The notes below the pieces were generated by a model. That model did no database searches. It had not been told where the DNA came from and saw nothing but the letters and a program-made list of their open reading frames with translations. DNA of 6,512 bases. Origin: Anaerotignum sp. (lineage in GTDB: Bacteria > Bacillota > Clostridia > Lachnospirales > Anaerotignaceae). This document shows positions 1 through 4,533 of the stretch, piece by piece (the stretch's first letter is position 1; each line of letters begins with the position of its first letter). The stretch covers positions 1-6,512 of the forward strand of contig JAFRZQ010000193.1 in assembly GCA_017442465.1 (NCBI GenBank), read 5' to 3'. Made by a program: the position numbers and the translations under genes.

Positions 1-125
1 CCCCTTGTGGGGTTTGGGGCAAAGCCCCACAAAATTGCCTTACAAGCGTGTTTTTGAATGGTGCGGACGACAGTTCGCAGGGAAACTTTTAACAAGTGAA
101 AAAAGTTTCTCCAGCAAAGCCCTAC
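1..125. repeat. Intergenic hairpin element downstream of dnaN
   Basis: This non-coding stretch follows the dnaN stop and reaches the window edge. It contains several inverted repeats. TGGGGC at 15-20 pairs with GCCCCA at 24-29, and the alternative TGTGGGG at 6-12 pairs with CCCCACA at 25-31; the two pairings exclude each other. GCGGAC at 63-68 pairs with GTTCGC at 73-78 (one G-T pair). GAAACTTTT at 82-90 pairs with AAAAGTTTC at 101-109. No T-run follows the stems on the minus strand, so this is a poor intrinsic terminator for dnaN. The first 31 bases resemble the block next to the dnaA stop (1603-1635), which suggests a dispersed repeat family. No ORF is visible, and the next gene to the left lies outside the window. 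Confidence 0.5.
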
Positions 126-1229
126 TTACATTCTCAGTGGTAAAATTAAATATTTGAACGCATCGCCTTCCACAGGCAGGATGGTGCAAGGGCTGAGGGA
201 TGCCATAAAAATCATTTTTACTTTTTCGTCTTCAATGGAACGCAGCGCTTCGATCAGATATCTAGGGTTGAAGGCAATAGACAGATCATCGCCTTCCACT
301 TCCGCCACAATGCTTTCATGGGCAGTACCCATATCACTTCTTGCTGTGATATCCATACCGCCGTTTCTGAGCATCAGTCTTACAGGAGTCTTTCTATTAT
401 CTCTGGAAACCAGAGACGCTCTTTCCAGCGCCTGAATCAGTTCGCTTTTATCGACGATCATTTTTGTTTTATAGTCTTCAGAGAAAGATTGTGCATAACG
501 GATGAAATCGCCTTCGATCAGTCTGGATACCATCACAGCATTGCCCAGATCAAAGAGGATGTGTTTTTCTGTCAGATACATAGACAGGGTATCGTCCTCT
601 TCCTGAGACAGGATCTTATTCAGTTCTGTCAGTGTTTTGCCGGGAACGATGACTTCTGTTTCGCCACTGCCCATCATCAGGCTGTTTTTACGGAAGGAAA
701 TTCTGTAACCGTCAACGGAAACTACGTTTACAGAGTTATTTTTCAGTTCAAACAGTTCGCCAGTCAGTACGGGCTTGGAACCATCCTGTGCAATGGAGAA
801 AATAGTCTGGCGGATCATATCTCTCAGTTTATTCTGTTCGATGGAATACACCTTTTCCTGTTCCACTTCGGGCAGGGAAGGGAAATCATCACCGCTCTGG
901 CCCATGATCTTAAATTCAGATGTACCACTGAGGATGGTAACTGCGAATTTTTCGTCTGTTTCAATGGTTACAGTTTCACCGTTCAGTCTGCGAACAATTT
1001 CGTTAAAAATACGTGCTTCAATGGCAACTTCACCGCGTTCTTCGATATCAGCTTCGATAGGTGCTGTTTTGATACCGATCTCCAGATCGTTACCTGTCAT
1101 TACGAAGCCTTTGTCATCTGCTGTTAACAGGATGCATTCCAGAATAGGCAGTGTGGTTCTGTTGGATACTGCTTTGTTTACGATGTTGATGTACTGCAGG
1201 AGCAGGTCTTTGCTGCATGTTAATTTCAT
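126..1229 (-). CDS. dnaN: DNA polymerase III subunit beta (sliding clamp)
   Basis: DnaN forms the dimeric ring that encircles DNA, tethers the replicative polymerase and recruits clamp-binding partners. The product is 367 residues, the normal family length, and spans the three clamp domains. Recognisable stretches are TTLPILE (25-31), PVLTGELFE (153-161) and the C-terminal SPCTILPVEGDAFKYLILPL (346-365), which carries the end of the partner-binding groove. The start is the ATG at 1229: AAAGGAG at 1248-1242 lies 12 bases upstream, slightly long. An in-frame TTG at 1241 touches the ribosome site directly and would add four residues (MYTK), so it is unlikely. dnaA lies upstream on the same strand, but 410 bases of origin DNA and a palindrome separate the two. 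Recognition of the family is secure. Confidence 0.97.
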   Translation of the reverse strand: MKLTCSKDLLLQYINIVNKAVSNRTTLPILECILLTADDKGFVMTGNDLEIGIKTAPIEADIEERGEVAIEARIFNEIVRRLNGETVTIETDEKFAVTILSGTSEFKIMGQSGDDFPSLPEVEQEKVYSIEQNKLRDMIRQTIFSIAQDGSKPVLTGELFELKNNSVNVVSVDGYRISFRKNSLMMGSGETEVIVPGKTLTELNKILSQEEDDTLSMYLTEKHILFDLGNAVMVSRLIEGDFIRYAQSFSEDYKTKMIVDKSELIQALERASLVSRDNRKTPVRLMLRNGGMDITARSDMGTAHESIVAEVEGDDLSIAFNPRYLIEALRSIEDEKVKMIFMASLSPCTILPVEGDAFKYLILPLRM

Positions 1230-1248
1230 CTTTGTGTACAACTCCTTT

Positions 1249-1283
1249 GTTCACATGTATAAGTAAGATAAGTAAAATTTGAT
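1249..1283. other. Predicted DNA unwinding element (AT-rich)
   Basis: An AT-rich stretch sits between the dnaN ribosome site and the DnaA-trios. It is the expected place for the first strand opening in a Bacillus-type origin, next to the trios and on the side away from the boxes. It is short (about 35 bases) and less AT-pure than in B. subtilis as I recall that origin. The call rests on position rather than composition alone. Confidence 0.6.
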
Positions 1284-1301
1284 CAGTAGTAGTCGTAGTA
1301 G
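1284..1301 (+). other. DnaA-trio array
   Basis: Six consecutive triplets read CAG, TAG, TAG, TCG, TAG, TAG on the plus strand. Five keep the central A that marks DnaA-trios, the triplets that guide a DnaA filament onto single-stranded DNA. The last triplet is followed by a four-base GC spacer (GGGC, 1302-1305) and then the box pair. As I recall it, the B. subtilis origin has the same TAGTAG, four-base GC spacer and overlapping boxes. The TCG triplet is the only break. Confidence 0.8.
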
Positions 1302-1305
1302 GGGC

Positions 1306-1322
1306 TGTGGGTTTGTGGAAAA
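1306..1322 (-). other. Overlapping DnaA box pair next to the trios
   Basis: TGTGGGTTT (1306-1314) and TGTGGAAAA (1314-1322) are minus-strand DnaA boxes that share one base. The second has one mismatch to TTATCCACA, the first has three. Their overlap, orientation and spacing to the trios match boxes 7 and 6 of B. subtilis as I recall them, where they load DnaA for strand opening. The weak inner box fits that comparison. Confidence 0.75.
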
Positions 1323-1369
1323 CCCGTTTTCTGCCTGAAAAATCAAGGAAAAATGAATTTGGAAAAACC

Positions 1370-1482
1370 TGTGGATAAGGCTGTATAAGTTGAGTGGTTG
1401 TCCACGTTATCCACATTTTGTTTCGTGGGACATTGGTTGTCCACATATTTTCCAGTGTAAATCCACAGAAATCTGTGGAAAT
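1370..1482. other. DnaA box cluster in the dnaA-dnaN gap
   Basis: The cluster contains exact boxes at 1370-1378 (minus) and 1407-1415 (plus), a one-mismatch box TTGTCCACA at 1437-1445 (plus), and weaker sites at 1398-1406 and 1474-1482. The box at 1398-1406 directly abuts the exact one at 1407. An inverted pair of box cores, TCCACAGA at 1462-1469 and TCTGTGGA at 1472-1479, forms a near-continuous palindrome. Function as DnaA-binding DNA is inferred from the consensus. Confidence 0.85.
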
Positions 1483-1489
1483 CTTTCCT

Positions 1490-1495
1490 ATTATA
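1490..1495 (-). promoter_or_regulatory. Possible -10 box of a dnaN promoter
   Basis: A perfect TATAAT hexamer lies on the minus strand between the hairpin block and the DnaA boxes. A transcript from it would run through the boxes and trios into dnaN, so DnaA could repress it. I see no convincing -35 hexamer at 16-18 bases, so the call is weak. Confidence 0.3.
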
Positions 1496-1510
1496 ATAAG
1501 GAAGTTTCTC

Positions 1511-1635
1511 TTGGGACGCTATCCCAAACCCTGCCAAGGCCCTTGGAACCCCGTTTGAAAAAGCATGTACATGCTTTTTCGTATCAGGTCCAGGGCATGA
1601 TGCCTTGGTGGGGGTATTGGGGGTGAAGCCCCCAA
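1511..1635. repeat. Multi-hairpin intergenic repeat block
   Basis: This is a compact chain of inverted repeats between the dnaA stop and the DnaA boxes. TTGGGA (1511-1516) pairs with TCCCAA (1522-1527). CCAAGG (1534-1539) pairs with CCTTGG (1541-1546). A 24-base palindrome occupies 1557-1580. The arms at 1590-1598 and 1600-1608 pair with one mismatch. TTGGGGG (1617-1623) pairs with CCCCCAA (1629-1635), five bases beyond the dnaA stop. The last part resembles the start of the window (3-31). The pattern looks like a dispersed palindromic repeat of Clostridia; its mobility and function are unknown. Confidence 0.55.
1557..1580. terminator. Perfect palindrome, likely bidirectional terminator after dnaA
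   Basis: Both 12-base arms match exactly. A-tracts lead into the stem and T-tracts leave it on either strand (GAAAAAGCATGT, then its reverse complement). On the minus strand the stem ends in five Ts, as in an intrinsic terminator, although its GC core is short. It lies 60 bases past the dnaA stop and before the dnaN promoter candidate, so it may separate the two transcripts. Confidence 0.5.
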
Positions 1636-1639
1636 GGTC

Positions 1640-2971
1640 TTACGCTTCCTTGATTTCTTTTTCCAGCTGCAGGATTGTTTTCTGCAGAGCAGTATCTGTT
1701 TCCAGCTGTTTTTCGATCTTTGTGATGGCATGGATGACTGTGGTATGGTCTCTGCCGCCGAAGCTTTCGCCGATCTTTGGCAGGGAGATATCCAGCATTT
1801 TTCTGCAGAGGTACATGGATACCTGTCTGGGGAATGCGATATTCTTCGGCTTTTTGCTGCCCTGAATATCTTCCACACGGATGTTATAATGCTCTGCCAC
1901 CACCTGCTGGATGAGATCCGGTGTCAGTGGTGTGGATGCGTTTTCACTGAAGATATCCTTCAGGCTATTTTCCGCCAGAGAGATGGAAATATCCTGATTG
2001 GTCAGTGTAGCAAAGGCAACGATACGAGTCAGTGCGCCTTCCAGTTCACGAATATTGGACGCGATATTCTTCGCGATATATGCCATTACGTCATCGGGTA
2101 CAGTGATATGATCCCGTTCCGCTTTCTTACGCAGAATGGCGATCCTTGTTTCGTAATCGGGTGGCTGAACATCAGCGATCAGACCCCATTCGAAACGGCT
2201 GCGCAGTCTGTCTTCCAGTGTCTTTATCTCCTTGGGAGGACGGTCGGAAGAAATGATGATCTGTTTGCTGGATTCATACAGTGCGTTGAAGGTATGGAAA
2301 AATTCTTCCTGTGTACCTTCTTTTTTGGAGATGAACTGGATATCGTCGATCATCAGAACATCGATATTACGGTATTTATTGCGGAATTCTTCGTTTTTAT
2401 TGTTCTGGATGGAATTGATCAGTTCATTTGTGAATGTTTCACTGGTCACATACAGCACCCTTGCATCGGGCTGTTTATCCAGAATGAAATGACCGATGGA
2501 GTGCATCAGGTGCGTCTTGCCCAGACCGGAGTTGCCGTACAGGAACAGTGGATTATATGCCTGAGCGGGCTGTTCCGCTACTGCCAGAGATGCGGCATGG
2601 GCCATTCTGTTACTGTTACCGACAACGAAGGAGTCGAAAACATATTTTGGGTTCAGGTTACGGTCAGTAATGGCTTTTTTCTTTTCGGAAGACAGGTCTG
2701 CCTTCTGCAGACCGCCGGCTTTCTGCTCTTCTTCTGTCAGAAGGATGATATCATATTCATTTTTTGTTACAAATTTGATCGCATTACGGATAAAAGTCAG
2801 GTATCTTTTTTCCAGCATTTCCTTGAAAAATGTGTTCTCTACCTGCAGGATGATCTGATTGCCGTCGATCCCGCAGGGGATCACAGGCTGGATCCATGTT
2901 TCAAAGCTGACGGGAGAAGTTTCTTCCTTGATGATCTTCAGGGCTTCTTCCCAGATCTGTTTCAATTCCAT
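1640..2971 (-). CDS. dnaA: Chromosomal replication initiator protein DnaA
   Basis: DnaA is an ATP-dependent initiator that binds DnaA boxes, opens oriC and helps load the helicase. It also commonly represses its own gene. The product has 443 residues, a normal length. Domain I is at about 1-80 (WEEALKIIKEETSPVSFETW region), with a short linker at about 84-106. The AAA+ part shows Walker A GNSGLGKT (146-153), Walker B LMIDD (206-210), sensor 1 SSDR (241-244), an arginine-rich box at 255-259 and sensor 2 with R308 in NIRELEGAL. The DNA-binding domain ends with GGRDHTTVIHA (405-415), the family signature. The ATG at 2971 is chosen because AAAAGGAGG lies seven bases upstream and the protein opens MELKQIW; the longer ORF start lacks family sequence. 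DnaA boxes flank both ends of the gene. Confidence 0.98.
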   Translation of the reverse strand: MELKQIWEEALKIIKEETSPVSFETWIQPVIPCGIDGNQIILQVENTFFKEMLEKRYLTFIRNAIKFVTKNEYDIILLTEEEQKAGGLQKADLSSEKKKAITDRNLNPKYVFDSFVVGNSNRMAHAASLAVAEQPAQAYNPLFLYGNSGLGKTHLMHSIGHFILDKQPDARVLYVTSETFTNELINSIQNNKNEEFRNKYRNIDVLMIDDIQFISKKEGTQEEFFHTFNALYESSKQIIISSDRPPKEIKTLEDRLRSRFEWGLIADVQPPDYETRIAILRKKAERDHITVPDDVMAYIAKNIASNIRELEGALTRIVAFATLTNQDISISLAENSLKDIFSENASTPLTPDLIQQVVAEHYNIRVEDIQGSKKPKNIAFPRQVSMYLCRKMLDISLPKIGESFGGRDHTTVIHAITKIEKQLETDTALQKTILQLEKEIKEA

Positions 2972-3079
2972 GAGGTTGCCTCCTTTTCTATCGTTCTCTC
3001 TCGGGTTCCTGTGGATGGTTGTCCACATTTTTATTACAATACTGCTGTGGAATACAGCGGGAAATACATGATTTTTTTG

Positions 3080-3085
3080 TTTATA
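3080..3085 (-). promoter_or_regulatory. Possible -10 box of the dnaA promoter
   Basis: TATAAA on the minus strand overlaps the DnaA box TTATACACA at 3081-3089 and would give a leader of about 100 bases before the dnaA ATG. No good -35 hexamer stands at the right distance. A perfect TTGACA occurs on the minus strand further upstream (about 3219-3224) but without a fitting -10. The promoter is therefore uncertain, although overlap with a box would suit DnaA autoregulation. Confidence 0.25.
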
Positions 3086-3442
3086 CACAAATTTTCTGCT
3101 GTCCTTTTTCACAATATCCCCATTTGCTGGAAATACTGATATTTCCTGGGGTTTTATCGGGTGTAGCGTTTCTGTTTACACAGGTATTTTCACAGGATTT
3201 TTGAGTTATCAACATTGTTGTCAACATTTTGTGGATAACATAATATTTTTCAATGTGTAAACTGTGGAAACAAGGAAAGGACATTCCTTTCATCAGTATA
3301 ACAAAAGTTATCCACAGGTTCAATAAAAAAAGTCACTGAAAAAATCTTTTGCCGTTGTAAAATCGTGTATTTTGTATTCCTATATACAATATATAGTAAA
3401 TGGAATCTCATGGAGTCTCAAAATATGCTTTTTTTGCATGGT

Positions 3443-3476
3443 TTTTCCACAGCTTTTCCTGTGGAAATGTGGAAAA
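3443..3476. other. Head-to-head DnaA box group upstream of the rpmH promoter
   Basis: TTTTCCACA (3443-3451, plus) faces TGTGGAAAT (3460-3468) and TGTGGAAAA (3468-3476) on the minus strand. The first two sit in a perfect 9-base inverted repeat, TTTCCACAG (3444-3452) and CTGTGGAAA (3459-3467), with a six-base loop. The group ends 37 bases before the -35 hexamer of rpmH, close enough to affect that promoter if DnaA binds. Confidence 0.6.
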
Positions 3477-3513
3477 AACCTTGAAAAATCAATATATTCC
3501 GTAAAAATTTTTC

Positions 3514-3542
3514 TTGACGAGCCGTTGCTTTTTCACTATAAT
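3514..3542 (+). promoter_or_regulatory. Sigma-A promoter of the rpmH operon
   Basis: TTGACG (3514-3519) and a perfect TATAAT (3537-3542) are separated by 17 bases, an almost ideal housekeeping promoter. Transcription should begin near 3549-3551 and give a leader of about 53 bases before rpmH. It probably drives the whole rpmH-rnpA-yidD-yidC-jag set. Confidence 0.92.
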
Positions 3543-3603
3543 AGATGCAGTGCTCAAAAAAAGGGCAATTTAGCCTTGAAATTCAGAAGGAGGTGCAACA
3601 ACC

Positions 3604-3738
3604 ATGAAAATGACATTCCAGCCTAAGAAAAGACAGAGAAGCAAAGAACACGGCTTCAGAAAAAGAATGAGAACAGCAAACGGCAGAAAAGTGCTTGCTG
3701 CAAGAAGAAAAAAAGGTAGAAAAGTATTATCCGCATAA
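3604..3738 (+). CDS. rpmH: 50S ribosomal protein L34 (bL34)
   Basis: L34 is a small, very basic protein of the large ribosomal subunit that binds 23S rRNA. The 44-residue product has the family's length and pattern: TFQPKKRQRSKEHGFRKRM at 4-22, then NGRKVLAARRKKGRK (26-40). The ATG at 3604 follows AAGGAGGTG (3587-3595) by eight bases. All nine arginines use AGA, in sharp contrast to rnpA next door and as expected for a heavily translated gene in an AGA-preferring genome. It is the first gene after the strong promoter and is followed by a terminator-like hairpin. Identity is certain from the sequence. Confidence 0.98.
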   Translation: MKMTFQPKKRQRSKEHGFRKRMRTANGRKVLAARRKKGRKVLSA

Positions 3739-3754
3739 TCTTTTCATGTTTATT

Positions 3755-3782
3755 AAGGCCGCAGTCAGTGTGGCCTTTTGTT
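3755..3782 (+). terminator. Attenuator-like hairpin between rpmH and rnpA
   Basis: AAGGCCGCA (3755-3763) pairs with TGTGGCCTT (3769-3777) over nine positions with one G-T pair and a five-base loop, followed by TTGTT. No separate promoter is evident before rnpA, so partial termination is more likely than a full stop. That would let L34 be made in excess over RnpA. Confidence 0.5.
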
Positions 3783-3827
3783 CGTCATGAGAGAAAAAAA
3801 CGCGGGCCGCAAAGGAGGGTTGGTCAG

Positions 3828-4232
3828 ATGAAATTTACAGAATCTTTGAAAAAGAACTTCCAGTTCCGTCATGTGTATAATCGTGGCAAATCCATCGCCA
3901 ACCGTCATCTGGTATTATATATGGTCAAAAACGGAACACAGGGGAATAAGCTGGGGATCTCCGTCAGCAAAAAGGTGGGCAAAAGCGTTGTCCGCTCCCA
4001 TGTGACACGTCTCATCCGCGAAAGCTACCGCAGTATGGAAGAAGAAATCAAAACAGGTTATGACTTCGTTGTCATCGCCCGTAATTCCTGTGCGGATGCT
4101 TCTTATCATGAGGTGTGCCGTTCTTTGCGGCATCTTTTCAAAAAACAATCGCTTCTGCTGAGCGCGTCTGAAAGAAAGGACCGTCAGGATAAAAAAGAAG
4201 CGGGCAGAAATGAAGGAAATGAAAATGATTAA
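3828..4232 (+). CDS. rnpA: Ribonuclease P protein component
   Basis: RnpA is the basic protein that joins the RNase P RNA and helps it bind precursor tRNA for 5' leader removal. The 134-residue product has the N-terminal FxFRxVYNRGKS element (11-22), the LGISVSKKVGKSVVR stretch (42-56) and the RLIRESYR helix (61-68). The usual RNxxKR motif here reads RSHVTR (56-61). After about residue 110 the chain is charged and probably disordered (ERKDRQDKKEAGRNEGNEND), slightly longer than a typical family member. The ATG at 3828 follows AAAGGAGG (3811-3818) by nine bases; an upstream in-frame start would cross the hairpin and adds no family sequence. Eleven of thirteen arginines use CGN codons. The 3' end overlaps yidD. 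Confidence 0.95.
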   Translation: MKFTESLKKNFQFRHVYNRGKSIANRHLVLYMVKNGTQGNKLGISVSKKVGKSVVRSHVTRLIRESYRSMEEEIKTGYDFVVIARNSCADASYHEVCRSLRHLFKKQSLLLSASERKDRQDKKEAGRNEGNEND

Positions 4233-4485
4233 GAAATGTATGGAAAAAATTTCTCTTCTTTTTCAGAAACTGTTTCTGCTATTGATCCGTTTCTATCAGG
4301 TAACGATATCGCCTCATCTGGGCAGAAACTGCCGGTTTATACCGACCTGTTCCCAGTATGCGTATATTGCCATTACCCGTTTCGGTGTGATAAAGGGCAC
4401 GTATCTTGCCGTTCGGAGACTGCTGAAATGCCACCCCTTCCATGAGGGCGGCTTCGATCCCGTACCTGAGAAGAAAGAAAAATAA
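4225..4485 (+). CDS. yidD: Membrane protein insertion efficiency factor YidD
   Basis: YidD is a small membrane-associated protein thought to assist YidC in inserting membrane proteins; its exact action is not settled. The product is 86 residues from this start. It shows LIRFYQVTISPHLGRNCRFI, then PTCSQYA, the middle AVRRLLKCHPFHEGG and the end FDPVP. The three conserved cysteines (CRF, TCS, KCH) are present. The N-terminal hydrophobic part (LLFQKLFLLLIRF) suits membrane contact through an amphipathic helix. The ATG at 4225 is preferred because AAGGAA (4213-4218) lies six bases upstream, giving an eight-base overlap with the rnpA stop. ATGs at 4210, 4219 and 4240 are alternatives. Placement between rnpA and yidC is the usual one. 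Confidence 0.92.
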   Translation: MIKKCMEKISLLFQKLFLLLIRFYQVTISPHLGRNCRFIPTCSQYAYIAITRFGVIKGTYLAVRRLLKCHPFHEGGFDPVPEKKEK

Positions 4486-4533
4486 GCGTCCTTCGGGGCA
4501 AAAATCTCTATTGTTTGGTTTAAGGAGGAAAAT

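Larger units (their letters stand above)
1230..1639. other. oriC: oriC, dnaA-dnaN part (incC-like region)
   Basis: This 410-base gap is the predicted replication start. Going from dnaN towards dnaA it holds an AT-rich stretch (about 1249-1283), a run of DnaA-trio triplets (1284-1301), an overlapping pair of DnaA boxes (1306-1322), a wider box group (1370-1482) and a hairpin block (1511-1635). Exact boxes (TTATCCACA on either strand) lie at 1370-1378 (minus) and 1407-1415 (plus). One-mismatch boxes lie at 1314-1322 (minus) and 1437-1445 (plus), and two-mismatch boxes at 1398-1406 and 1474-1482. The order dnaA, boxes, trios, AT-rich DNA, dnaN is that of the Bacillus subtilis unwinding region. 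That this is the working origin is an inference from this match. Confidence 0.88.
2972..3603. other. oriC: oriC, dnaA-rpmH part (incAB-like region)
   Basis: This 632-base gap lies between the divergent dnaA and rpmH genes. It has exact DnaA boxes at 3230-3238 (minus) and 3308-3316 (plus), and TTATACACA at 3081-3089, which fits the looser TTATNCACA consensus. One-mismatch boxes are at 3019-3027, 3206-3214, 3443-3451 (plus) and 3468-3476 (minus). Two-mismatch sites are at 3010-3018, 3046-3054, 3218-3226, 3263-3271 and 3460-3468. Other structures are GAAAGGA/TCCTTTC (3275-3281/3285-3291), GGAAATA/TATTTCC (3129-3135/3140-3146) and an AT-rich patch near 3381-3397. The rpmH promoter closes the region. 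No gene is supported here; short ORFs across it lack family features. In B. subtilis the matching region is needed for initiation and for dnaA autoregulation. Confidence 0.85.

Noticed and set aside
1..125. Start of a recF or S4-domain gene after dnaN
   Set aside because: No open frame or ribosome site is visible on the minus strand; only hairpin-rich DNA is present up to the edge.
318..1127. Plus-strand ORF (269 codons) opposite dnaN
   Set aside because: It is an antisense shadow of dnaN with no initiation signal and no recognisable motif.
1370..1482. CRISPR-like short repeats in the origin
   Set aside because: The repeated units are 9-base DnaA boxes in both orientations with irregular spacing, not direct repeats with constant spacers.
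1730..3139. Long plus-strand ORF (469 codons) opposite dnaA
   Set aside because: It is the antisense shadow of dnaA, with no ribosome site and no family features; its His/Cys/Phe-rich content is typical of reverse-strand reading.
3219..3224. TTGACA on the minus strand as the dnaA -35 box
   Set aside because: No acceptable -10 hexamer occurs 16-18 bases further along, and the site lies in a degenerate DnaA box (TTGTCAACA).
3081..3323. Short ORFs across the dnaA-rpmH gap, including 3372-3626
   Set aside because: They run through DnaA boxes and the rpmH promoter, and their composition follows the AT-rich repeats; none has a ribosome site with a credible product.
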